Part shown: one piece after another, positions 16,878 through 24,777 of the stretch
How the letters are laid out: every line of letters begins with the position of its first letter
Position numbering within the stretch: position 1 is the first letter of the stretch
Source: Tolypothrix tenuis PCC 7101
Lineage (GTDB): Bacteria > Cyanobacteriota > Cyanobacteriia > Cyanobacteriales > Nostocaceae
Reading direction: 5' to 3'
Assembly: GCF_002368295.1 (NCBI RefSeq)
Contig: NZ_AP018248.1
Coordinates: 1,460,477 to 1,524,476, forward strand
DNA length: 64,000 bases
Translations under genes and position numbers: made by a program
Notes under the pieces: model-generated
Databases searched by the model: none
What the model saw: the letters and a program-made list of their open reading frames with translations, nothing else
What the model was told of the DNA's origin: nothing

Positions 16878-17525
16878 ATGACAAAATCTCTACAAAAGTT
16901 ATTTACATTTGATGAATTTTTAGAATTTCTAGAAACACAATCAGAAAACATTCGTTATGAGTTGTACGATGGAGAGATTGTTAAAATGCCACAACCACTG
17001 GGAACACATGAACAAATAATAATGTTTTTAGCAAGGATGCTTTTGTTAAAAATAGTAGAACTTAAACTTCTTTATGATATAAGTAGTAAAAATGTTCTCG
17101 TGAAGCCAGAGAATAAACAATCAGGTTACTATCCAGATATTCTTATACTAAACCTTCCTAACTTAAAAAATGAACCTTTATGGAAACAAGTATCGACTGT
17201 TAGTAACCCAGATTCAATTCCCCTAGTAATTGAAGTAACTAGTACTAACTGGAGAGATGATTATCATAAAAAGTTTGCTGATTATGTTCGCGTAGCGTCT
17301 CGAAGAGAAGAAATGGGTATTCAAGAATATTGGATTGTTGATTATGCTGCTTTGGGTAGTAAGGAATTGATCGGTGATCCCAAACGACCAACAATCATAA
17401 TTTACTCTTTAAGTGATGAGGGTGAATATCGTGGTAAGCAATTTAGAGGTGATGACACTTTAATTTCACCAACATTTCCAGATTTAAATCTCACGGCTGC
17501 ACAGATTTTTTCCGCGAGTTATTGA
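16878..17525 (+). CDS. Uma2 family (DUF820) putative restriction endonuclease-fold protein
   Basis: 215 residues. The pattern is that of Uma2 proteins, a PD-(D/E)XK-fold family greatly expanded in cyanobacteria: YELYDGEIVKMPQPLGTHEQI, YYPDILIL (metal-binding Asp), LVIEVTSTNWRDDYHKKFADY (Glu-x-x-Ser) and EYWIVDYAAL. Compared with the usual ADY-EMGIQEYWIVDY join, eight residues VRVASRRE are inserted at about 137-144, coded by a dispersed palindromic repeat (17286-17309). The base composition is AT-rich relative to neighbours. The cellular role of Uma2 proteins is unknown. Start at 16878 follows the antitoxin stump. Confidence 0.8.
   Translation: MTKSLQKLFTFDEFLEFLETQSENIRYELYDGEIVKMPQPLGTHEQIIMFLARMLLLKIVELKLLYDISSKNVLVKPENKQSGYYPDILILNLPNLKNEPLWKQVSTVSNPDSIPLVIEVTSTNWRDDYHKKFADYVRVASRREEMGIQEYWIVDYAALGSKELIGDPKRPTIIIYSLSDEGEYRGKQFRGDDTLISPTFPDLNLTAAQIFSASY
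17286..17309 (+). repeat. 24-bp palindromic repeat inserted in frame inside the Uma2 gene
   Basis: GTTCGCGTAGCGTCTCGAAG plus AGAA, eight codons exactly. It matches the start of intergenic repeats at about 36683 (GTTCGCGTAGCATTCCGCAG...) and 51312 (GTTCGCGTAGCGTTACCAGA...). It adds VRVASRRE to the protein without shifting the frame. Confidence 0.6.
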
Positions 17526-17581
17526 TAGCATCAAAAATCAGCCAATTAACTGGTAAATGCTATTATTGACTACTTATCTAA

Positions 17582-17753
17582 GAGGTTGTTTGAAAAGTTT
17601 TTCCCTGTGATTTTAATTGCACTGTTACCCCCCTTAATCCCCCCTTGTCAAGGGGGGAGACCGGAAAATCCAGTTCCCTCCCCTTTCTAAGGGGAGGGCT
17701 AGGGTGGGGTAAAAAATATTTGATACACTACTACAGACTTTTCAAACATCCTC
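17582..17753. mobile_element. MITE, 172 bp, TAA target-site duplication
   Basis: The ends GAGGTTGTTTGAAAAGT (17582-17598) and ACTTTTCAAACATCCTC (17737-17753) are inverted repeats matching at 16 of 17 positions, flanked on both sides by TAA. The interior has C-rich/G-rich stem-loops (CCCCCCTTGTCAAGGGGGG) and no reading frame. A TNA duplication fits mobilisation by an IS5-group transposase. Confidence 0.75.
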
Positions 17754-17765
17754 TAAGTTTTATGA

Positions 17766-18398
17766 TTAATTTTCCGTTGTCTGCCAGTTGAGTGGCATAC
17801 TTTGTCCCATATTCATACATAATTGGTATGTAATGTGTCTGAATATTTCCTCGGCTTCTTGTGGAAGAAATGGAAATAATTCTTCAGTGGCGATCGCAAA
17901 CCGAATTGGTACTGGTGCATAGCTATAAAAGTCTGGTGCTAATTTGATGAGTTTTTGCTGCACAAAATCGTTAATCCACAACACCAAAGGAAAGGGAAAA
18001 TTGTGCAGAAAATCATCTCGTAAGCGATTCAAGGAAACTAAAAAATCATCGACATTCTGCAGTGATTCGATGCCAAATACAATGACAGCATTGGGGTGTG
18101 GAGAACCAATTGTGGCTGTCATGGTGGAATAAAGGCTATGGGATGAGGCTCGTAGGTTGATGGCTAAAATTTCTAACCCAGAACGCTGCCTTAATTCTGC
18201 TAATATTTGTTCTTGTAAACCTGCGTAATTGCAGCGTACTAAAATTAAAGTGAATCGTCCTTGGGCATGGGTAATTGCCCTACTCAGAGTAGTAAGCGAT
18301 CGCTCATGTTGGACTGTCACATCATCTTGGTGGTTTGGCTTATTCATAACGGCGATGGTTTCGCTGCCCTGAGAACAGGTAGAATCAACCACTGCCAT
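17766..18398 (-). CDS. Stand-alone NTPase-like domain related to N-termini of cyanobacterial TPR/STAND proteins
   Basis: 210 residues; a second start at M18 (MNKPNHQDDV) is possible. SLTTLSRAITHAQGRFTLIL...VRCNY, AVIVFGIESLQNVDDFLVSL and FPFPLVLWINDFVQQKLIKLAPDF match, from memory, the N-terminal domain that precedes long TPR regions in many cyanobacterial proteins. VIVFGIE and LVLWIND look like Walker B-type strands; there is no clear GxxGxGK loop. The protein stops right where the helical/TPR part would begin, and a MITE lies 12 bases past the stop, so it may be a truncated derivative. It is divergent from acs. Confidence 0.6.
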   Translation of the reverse strand: MAVVDSTCSQGSETIAVMNKPNHQDDVTVQHERSLTTLSRAITHAQGRFTLILVRCNYAGLQEQILAELRQRSGLEILAINLRASSHSLYSTMTATIGSPHPNAVIVFGIESLQNVDDFLVSLNRLRDDFLHNFPFPLVLWINDFVQQKLIKLAPDFYSYAPVPIRFAIATEELFPFLPQEAEEIFRHITYQLCMNMGQSMPLNWQTTEN

Positions 18399-18753
18399 TG
18401 TTGACTATGACATTCAAACCCGAACAAACTTATTGATAAAGTTTGGTAGTTCGCTTCGCTACTACCGCTTTGTTTATATACCACTGTTCGTTATCAATTT
18501 TTTAAGCCTCTGTAATTTATAATACTCAAGCTTTACTTAACTGCCTAGAGTGAGACTGTTTAAGATCTGTATCAAAAAAGAATTGTTCGTGAAGAAGCAA
18601 GCGGATAACAACTTGATGCCTAAAGAATAGTTTGAAATATCAACATTCTTGTGCTGCATCACTAGGGCACTTCAGGAACTTCTTAACGAAAATCAAAATA
18701 CTTATGAGTAATTGCAGTACAGAATAGTTTTCAGTCGCAATTTCATTACAGAT
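18399..18753. other. Intergenic region, promoters of divergent genes
   Basis: About 355 AT-rich bases between the NTPase-like gene and acs. It includes a GTTCGCTTCGCTACTACCGC fragment of a dispersed palindrome near 18450. An in-frame TTG at 18712 would extend acs but the added residues do not look coding. Nothing else was recognised. Confidence 0.5.
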
Positions 18754-20724
18754 ATGTCCCAACCGACCATAGAATCAATCCTACAAGAAAACCGCTTATT
18801 TCATCCGAGTGCTGAATTTTCACAAAAAGCGCAAATCAAAAGTCTGGCAGATTATCAAATTCTTTACGATCAGGCTAAAGCCGATCCCGAAAAATTTTGG
18901 GCAGACTTGGCAGAAAGTGAGTTGCATTGGTTCCAAAAATGGGACACAGTCTTAGATTGGCAACCACCTTTTGCTAAATGGTTTGTTGGTGGTAAAACTA
19001 ACATTTCTTATAACTGTCTTGACAGACACCTGACTACTTGGCGTAAAAACAAAGCTGCACTGATTTGGGAAGGTGAACCAGGAGATTCGCGGACTCTTAC
19101 CTATGCTCAATTACATCGAGAAGTTTGCCAGTTCGCTAATGTACTAAAGCAACTGGGAATCCAAAAAGGCGATCGCGTGGGGATTTATATGCCCATGATT
19201 CCAGAGGCGGCGATCGCAATGTTGGCTTGTGCGAGAATTGGCGCACCCCATAGTGTTGTGTTTGGTGGTTTCAGTGCTGAGGCTTTGCGCGATCGCTTAA
19301 TTGATGCGGAAGCTAAGTTAGTGGTAACGGCTGATGGTGGTTGGCGCAAAGATGCGATCGTTCCCCTCAAGGAACAAGTAGACAAGGCGATCGCCAATAA
19401 CGCTGTCCCCAATGTGAAAAATGTGCTGGTAGTGCAACGTACAGCACAACAAACTCACATGGAGCCAGGACGTGACCATTGGTGGCATGATTTACAAAAG
19501 GGTGTATCAGCCGATTGTCCGGCTGAACCAATGGATAGCGAAGATTTGCTGTTTATTCTCTACACCTCTGGTAGCACTGGCAAACCTAAGGGCGTTGTTC
19601 ATACCACTGCGGGATACAACTTATATAGCCACATCACCACCAAATGGATCTTTGATTTACAAGATACAGATGTATATTGGTGTACTGCTGATGTCGGTTG
19701 GATTACGGGGCATAGTTACATAGTTTATGGGCCGCTTTCCAACGGTGCCACAACTCTGATGTATGAAGGCGCTCCCCGTGCTTCTAATCCTGGCTGTTTC
19801 TGGGATGTGATTGAAAAGTACGGTGTCAACATTTTTTATACCGCACCTACAGCCATTCGTGCCTTTATTAAAATGGGCGAACATCATCCTAAATCACGCA
19901 ACCTCTCTTCCTTGCGCTTGTTGGGAACCGTGGGCGAACCAATTAACCCAGAAGCTTGGATGTGGTATCACAAAGTCATTGGTGGTGAACGCTGCCCAAT
20001 TGTGGATACCTGGTGGCAAACTGAAACTGGCGGGATTATGATTACAGCCCTACCAGGCGCAATTCCCACTAAACCAGGTTCTGCAACCCTGCCTTTCCCC
20101 GGCATTCTTGCAGATATCGTAGATTTGGATGGTAATTCTGTCGGGGACAACCAAGGTGGTTATTTAGCAGTGCGTCACCCCTGGCCGGGAATGATGCGAA
20201 CAGTTTACGGCGATCCCGATCGCTTCCGCCGCACCTATTGGGAACATATACCACCAAAAGATGGTAAGTATACTTATTTTGCTGGTGACGGGGCGAGAAG
20301 AGATGAAGACGGTTACTTCTGGGTAATGGGACGGGTAGATGACGTATTAAACGTATCAGGACACCGCCTCGGCACAATGGAAGTCGAATCAGCCTTAGTT
20401 TCCCACCCAGCAGTTGCAGAAGCGGCGGTTGTGGGGAAGCCAGATGAACTTAAAGGTGAAGAAGTCGTGGCTTTTGTGACTCTGGAAGGGACTTTCCAAG
20501 CCAGCGATCAGTTGAGTAAAGAACTCAAGCAGCACGTCGTCAAAGAAATTGGTGCGATCGCCCGTCCTGGTGAAATTCGCTTTACTGACGCTTTACCAAA
20601 AACGCGATCGGGTAAGATTATGCGGCGCTTACTGCGAAATCTGGCTGCGGGACAAGAAGTATCTGGCGATACTTCAACTTTAGAAGACCGCAGTGTTTTG
20701 GATAAGTTGCGCGAAGGGGCTTAA
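18754..20724 (+). CDS. acs: Acetyl-CoA synthetase (acetate-CoA ligase)
   Basis: 656 residues from ATG 18754 (MSQPTIESILQENRLFHPS), the family length. It activates acetate with ATP to acetyl-AMP and transfers it to CoA. Motifs: N-terminal ACS domain WFQKWDTVLDWQPPFAKWFVGG, P-loop LYTSGSTGKPKGVVHTTAG (about 265), DTWWQTETGG (about 415), hinge GRVDDVLNVSGHRLGT and C-terminal catalytic lysine in PKTRSGKIMRRLLRN (about 618). That lysine is the site of regulatory acetylation in bacterial Acs. It stands as a single gene. Confidence 0.95.
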   Translation: MSQPTIESILQENRLFHPSAEFSQKAQIKSLADYQILYDQAKADPEKFWADLAESELHWFQKWDTVLDWQPPFAKWFVGGKTNISYNCLDRHLTTWRKNKAALIWEGEPGDSRTLTYAQLHREVCQFANVLKQLGIQKGDRVGIYMPMIPEAAIAMLACARIGAPHSVVFGGFSAEALRDRLIDAEAKLVVTADGGWRKDAIVPLKEQVDKAIANNAVPNVKNVLVVQRTAQQTHMEPGRDHWWHDLQKGVSADCPAEPMDSEDLLFILYTSGSTGKPKGVVHTTAGYNLYSHITTKWIFDLQDTDVYWCTADVGWITGHSYIVYGPLSNGATTLMYEGAPRASNPGCFWDVIEKYGVNIFYTAPTAIRAFIKMGEHHPKSRNLSSLRLLGTVGEPINPEAWMWYHKVIGGERCPIVDTWWQTETGGIMITALPGAIPTKPGSATLPFPGILADIVDLDGNSVGDNQGGYLAVRHPWPGMMRTVYGDPDRFRRTYWEHIPPKDGKYTYFAGDGARRDEDGYFWVMGRVDDVLNVSGHRLGTMEVESALVSHPAVAEAAVVGKPDELKGEEVVAFVTLEGTFQASDQLSKELKQHVVKEIGAIARPGEIRFTDALPKTRSGKIMRRLLRNLAAGQEVSGDTSTLEDRSVLDKLREGA

Positions 20725-20730
20725 ATAAGT

Positions 20731-20765
20731 CTGGGGACTGGGGACTGGGGACTGGGGACTGGGGA
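20731..20765. repeat. Heptamer tandem repeat GGGGACT (STRR)
   Basis: CTGGGGACTGGGGACTGGGG and so on, four to five units, directly after acs and before the convergent aroA. It belongs to the heptanucleotide STRR class of heterocystous cyanobacteria. Confidence 0.8.
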
Positions 20766-20808
20766 AAAACCTTTAACCTTTTCCCCTTTCCCCCTTAACC
20801 TCTCCTAC

Positions 20809-22158
20809 TCAATTAACGATCGCAGTGAGAGTTTGGAAGAAACTTGGATAAGAAATCGCAGCAGCTTCGGCGCGGTGAATGGTGGTTACGCCATTGGCGA
20901 CTAAGGCGGCGATCGCTAAACTCATGGCGATACGATGATCTGTATGGCTATCGACATCTGTACCAACTAGGGGAGTACCGCCAGTAATTTCCATCCCATC
21001 GGGTAGTTCGCTGACCTTAGCTCCCATTTTATTGAGTTGCTGGGCCATGACAGTAATGCGATCGCTTTCTTTTACCCTTAACTCGGCTGCGTCGCGAATA
21101 ATTGTGGTTCCTTGGGCAAATACGGCTGCTACTGCCAAAATGGGAATTTCATCAATCATTCTGGGAATTATATCCCCAGCGATGGTGCAGCTTTTTAAAT
21201 TGCTGGAACGTACCCTGATATCGGCTACTGGTTCACCTGCGACTTCGCGCTGATTTTCCAGTTGAATATCTGCTCCCATCAGCTCTAAAGCTTCTAAAAT
21301 ACCTGTGCGGGTGGGATTTACACCCACGTTTTCTACTACTAGTTCTGAACCTGGAACAATTGCGCCAGCTACCAACCAAAAGGCTGCGGAACTAATATCG
21401 CCGGGGACAACTACCTTTTGTCCAAACAATTGCGCTGGCCCGGTTACGGTAACACTATTAGTTTCGGGATCAACGCTGAGTTCTGCACCAAACGCCCGTA
21501 ACATCCTTTCACTATGGTCGCGGGAAAGGGCGGGTTCGGTAACGGTGGTTTTTCCTGCTGTGGCTAAACCAGCGAGGAGGATACAGGATTTAACTTGCGC
21601 TGAGGCGATAGGAGAATGATAGTGAATTGGTTTGAGGGCTTGTCCAGCAATTGCTAGGGGTGCTAAAGAATTCCCCTTGCGTCCCCAAATTTGCGCCCCC
21701 ATTTGTTGCAAAGGTTTAACTACCCGGGACATGGGACGCGATCGCAAGGAATTATCGCCTGTGACCGTAAAAAAACGCCCTGCATGGGATGCTAACAATC
21801 CCAACATCAAACGCAACGTTGTACCAGAATTCCCAGCATTTAAAACATCTACTGGTTCTTGCAAATTTCCTAAACCAATACCCTTCACCCGTACTAACTC
21901 TGTATTGAGTTCCGAAATTTCCGCCCCCATTGCTTGAAAACAACTAGCAGTGCTGCGGGGGTCTTCACCTAAGAGAAGACCTTGAATTTCCGTTTCACCT
22001 TGGGCGATCGCACCCAACATCAAAGCACGGTGGGAAATAGATTTATCACCTGGAATGCGAATACGACCTTGCAAGGATAGCCCAAAAGGAGGTCGTTGAA
22101 TAACTAACTTATCTGAAAGGTCTTTTTGCTTTTCTAGGGTTATAACAGCAGCCGACAT
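20809..22158 (-). CDS. aroA: 3-phosphoshikimate 1-carboxyvinyltransferase (EPSP synthase)
   Basis: 449 residues. It joins PEP to shikimate 3-phosphate in the shikimate pathway. Motifs: GDKSISHRALMLGAIAQGET (about 37-56), NAGNSGTTLRLMLGLLA, SRPMSRVVKPL, SAQVKSCILLAGL, LSRDHSERML, DEIPILAVAAVFAQG, ELRVKESDRI and TDHRIAMSLAIAAL. The sequence resembles the class II (CP4/Bacillus-like) enzymes rather than E. coli class I. Start ATG 22158 is preceded by an AT-rich leader. It is convergent with acs. Confidence 0.95.
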   Translation of the reverse strand: MSAAVITLEKQKDLSDKLVIQRPPFGLSLQGRIRIPGDKSISHRALMLGAIAQGETEIQGLLLGEDPRSTASCFQAMGAEISELNTELVRVKGIGLGNLQEPVDVLNAGNSGTTLRLMLGLLASHAGRFFTVTGDNSLRSRPMSRVVKPLQQMGAQIWGRKGNSLAPLAIAGQALKPIHYHSPIASAQVKSCILLAGLATAGKTTVTEPALSRDHSERMLRAFGAELSVDPETNSVTVTGPAQLFGQKVVVPGDISSAAFWLVAGAIVPGSELVVENVGVNPTRTGILEALELMGADIQLENQREVAGEPVADIRVRSSNLKSCTIAGDIIPRMIDEIPILAVAAVFAQGTTIIRDAAELRVKESDRITVMAQQLNKMGAKVSELPDGMEITGGTPLVGTDVDSHTDHRIAMSLAIAALVANGVTTIHRAEAAAISYPSFFQTLTAIVN

Positions 22159-22986
22159 TAGGATACACTGGCTTTTGAATACATTGAAAGTACATGAGCG
22201 ACTACATATGCCGCTACTGTGAACTTCTTCCCTAGTATCCTATCGTCTTTTGCTTGCTCAAACTTAATCAAATCTTCCAAAATTAGTAAAGTTAGATGTG
22301 CAGTTGTAAAAAAGTCTAAATGTATGGGATTTTTGACTTTTGATTTTGCAAAACCTCAATCAGGGACTTCCAACTAAAAAAATATTCCATTGCTGTGTAT
22401 ACAGAGGAAGCTATCCCAATGAAATAAGTTTCACCACCAAGTATGAAAGTCGAGGCGGGCATTTTTACTCAGCAACGCTACTTGCTTTCAGCCGGGAAAC
22501 CCGTAAGGGCGCAGTGGCTCCTCAGCACTCAGCACTCAGCACTTTCAAGCTAGTCCAAGCATAATTACTCATTTGGGTTGTCAACTCTGAAAAGACAAGG
22601 TTAATCTGGAATTTGGACTGCCAAACGTGAAGAAATGAAGAATTTTATTCGCGCATTCACTTGCCATACTAGCTCTTATAAAAGCAAAGAAAATTGTTCT
22701 TCTTGTGTTTTAGCGAATAATCCAGCTATATTAATTCCGGAATCTAAAGATTATTTACAAAATATTCCGTAAGTTTACTTTTAAATCACATTTCCGGAGA
22801 AAAATCGCAATTTTTGCTTTTTAAATTAGCACCCTAACTGTTTGCATTTTTGTTGATCTGGCTTACCAAATTAGCAGATTCAGTTAATATCTAAGCATGT
22901 TTTACTATTAGTTTTTGGCCTGAGACTGATAGAGACCTTGGTGTTGATTTCATTTTGTTCACTAGCTTTTAGCCCTTATCGCTCCC
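22159..22986. other. Long intergenic region with dispersed repeat and a possible very small gene
   Basis: 828 bases between the divergent aroA and the gene at 22987. Around 22490-22550 is a GGGAAACCCG repeat followed by CAGCACTCAGCACTCAGCACT, a 7-bp tandem. A 45-codon frame (22635-22772) is listed separately. The remainder is AT-rich with nothing recognised. Confidence 0.5.
22635..22772 (+). CDS. Possible 45-residue small protein (weak)
   Basis: ATG 22635 to TAA 22770-22772. The product starts MKNFIRAFTCHTSSYKSK and includes a C-x-x-C (NCSSCVLANN). No family is recognised and the ribosome-binding site is weak (GAAGAA). The two nearby cysteines could bind a metal, but the frame may be chance. 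Confidence 0.2.
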   Translation: MKNFIRAFTCHTSSYKSKENCSSCVLANNPAILIPESKDYLQNIP

Positions 22987-23493
22987 ATGCTGACCCATCA
23001 CCGCAAGCCCGTGTGCTTATCACTCATTTCCACTGACCTGCCAGTTTGGTCTGTTGTGGAAACTGCCGGGACATTGTATCAAAAAGATACTAATCGCTTT
23101 CATTTACTATTGACTGCACCGCCTTTAATTACCTGCGAAGTAGCGGGTTCCCTAAATCCTGAAGATAAGCTTCCGCACAAGAGAAACAACGTACCCACCA
23201 GTCCCAGAGTTTTGTGGTTAGAGATTTCGCCTTACCGAGTCATCATGACCATGCAAGGTAACGCCGAAGTCAGTTATCGCCATTTCTGGGAACAGGGTGT
23301 TTATGGTATTAGTCGCTATTGGTTGCCAACTGAGACATGGCAAACCAATGAGCCAATTCGCCTCCGTAACTTTACCAATGTTATGGCGCTTACTGGTCAT
23401 CCATTGCCAGAGCATTTACGGATAGAATACGAATTATGGGCAGACAAAGTCCAGTTAGGGCGCTACATCCTCAATTTGGAAATTAAGCACTAA
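22987..23493 (+). CDS. Conserved-looking hypothetical protein
   Basis: 168 residues, no signal peptide, mostly beta-rich with a C-terminal pattern LRIEYELWADKVQLGRYILN that suggests a beta sandwich. Segments such as SVVETAGTLYQKDTNRFHLL and VLWLEISPYRVIMTMQGNAEVSY look well formed. I do not know the family. It is followed by a good terminator hairpin (23606-23640), so it is a single-gene unit. Confidence 0.55.
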   Translation: MLTHHRKPVCLSLISTDLPVWSVVETAGTLYQKDTNRFHLLLTAPPLITCEVAGSLNPEDKLPHKRNNVPTSPRVLWLEISPYRVIMTMQGNAEVSYRHFWEQGVYGISRYWLPTETWQTNEPIRLRNFTNVMALTGHPLPEHLRIEYELWADKVQLGRYILNLEIKH

Positions 23494-23605
23494 TCGCTAA
23501 TTCTCACTCTGACAGTTTGAGATCAATCGAACCACATTTCCTGACTCATTTTTCGACTTTGGATGAAAATCTAAGTATTTATGGTGCAACAGGTGCATTT
23601 ACCAT

Positions 23606-23640
23606 CCCCAATGCTTTCACAGCATTGGGGAATATTTTTA
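23606..23640 (+). terminator. Rho-independent terminator
   Basis: CCCCAATGCT and AGCATTGGGG form a perfect 10-bp stem around a TTCAC loop (23606-23630), followed by AATATTTTTA. It lies 113 bases past the stop of the preceding plus-strand gene. Confidence 0.7.
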
Positions 23641-23706
23641 AATTTTGGATTTTGTAGCCAAAGCTTTGATGCGTTACGGCTTACGCCTAACACATCCTAC
23701 AGAATA

Positions 23707-24285
23707 TTAACTATAATTCGGTGTATTTCCAGCTTTCCATTTGATATTGCACCCAATACTAGGCTTTTGTTCATCATCTATAGGTTTATCTGCCAGTACA
23801 GCCTCAATTGCAGCACGTAAATCTGCACCAGTTACAGGCTTACCATTGCTGGGTCGGCTATCATCTAATTGCCCGCGATAAACGAGTTGGCGATTGCTAT
23901 CAAATACAAAAAAATCAGGGGTGCAAGCTGCGGTATAAGCTTTAGCTGTCTCTTGAGTTTCATCGTAGCATAAAGGAAATTTAAAACCCAATTCTGTAGC
24001 CATTGTCTTTAATAAATCTGGTGCATCATCTGGGTAATTTTCAACATCATTGGCGCTGATAGCAACAATTCCCAAATCACTTTCAAAGTAGTCTTTTCCT
24101 ATTAGCGCTAGTTGTTCTTGTACATACTTTACAAAAGGGCAATGCCGACAAATAAACATTACTAGCAGAGTCTTTTTATCAGCAAAACTAGCTAACGAAA
24201 TTATCTGTTGAGAGACTACATCTGGTAGCTGAAAATCTGGAGCAAGCGTACCTAAAGGCAACATTGTAGATGCAGTTAAAGCCAT
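23707..24285 (-). CDS. AhpC/TSA-like thioredoxin-fold protein
   Basis: 192 residues. APDFQLPDVVSQQ at the N-terminus, then the redox site MFICRHCPFVKYVQEQLALI (about 43-62), where a C-x-x-C (CRHC) is followed by Pro-Phe as in peroxiredoxin-like thioredoxin proteins. VVAISAND-type strand VAISANDVENYPDDAPD and CTPDFFVFDSNRQLVYRGQLDDSRPSN complete the fold. Such proteins probably act as peroxidases or disulfide reductases in the cytoplasm; no signal peptide is seen. The residues GCNIKW near the C-terminus are conserved in this subfamily as I recall it. Confidence 0.8.
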   Translation of the reverse strand: MALTASTMLPLGTLAPDFQLPDVVSQQIISLASFADKKTLLVMFICRHCPFVKYVQEQLALIGKDYFESDLGIVAISANDVENYPDDAPDLLKTMATELGFKFPLCYDETQETAKAYTAACTPDFFVFDSNRQLVYRGQLDDSRPSNGKPVTGADLRAAIEAVLADKPIDDEQKPSIGCNIKWKAGNTPNYS

Positions 24286-24349
24286 AGTTATAACCCTGGT
24301 AAATAATTGCTAATTCGTAATTCGTAATTAAGAGGCTATTTATAAAATA

Positions 24350-24658
24350 AGGAAAAATCTTAAAAAACACAAATTACGTCCGTGGGAAATACAAAGGTTT
24401 CGTATTCCAGAACGGGACTTAGCACGCTTTATTTCTCAAATGGAAGTAGTGTTGGATCTTGATAGTCACCTGCATAGTGAACTAGAACCCATGATCTGTA
24501 TGGATGAAGCTTCTATTCAACTAACTGGCCATGTTTTTGAGCTAATTCCTCTCAAACCCGGTGATGATGCAAAGAAAGATTACCACTACACTCGTGCAGT
24601 GAGAGAGTCGGCAGAGCGGCCTAACGCACTGGCTCCTCTGGACAATCCTGATGAGTAA
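24350..24658 (+). pseudogene. IS630-family transposase remnant
   Basis: An open frame in one phase reads KKHKLRPWEIQRFRIPERD, then a linker to MEVVLDLD, and PMICMDEASIQLTGHVFELI followed by a short P-x-PGD...DYHYTR segment. This is the junction of the helix-turn-helix part and the first catalytic Asp (CMDE) of IS630/Tc1-like transposases. Both ends are missing, and the last 20 residues come from a dispersed repeat related to those at 490-535 and 22490-22520 (AACGCACTGGCTCCTC). No start codon is intact at the proper N-terminus. Confidence 0.6.
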
Positions 24659-24777
24659 CCATGCAATTGCAATGTGGAACAGCTGATTAGTCAGAGCATT
24701 GATAAATCCAATTGGTGCATGATTAAGCTGCATCTATCTAATGGTAGATTGTAGACTAGTTGCGACCATTTTAAAAA

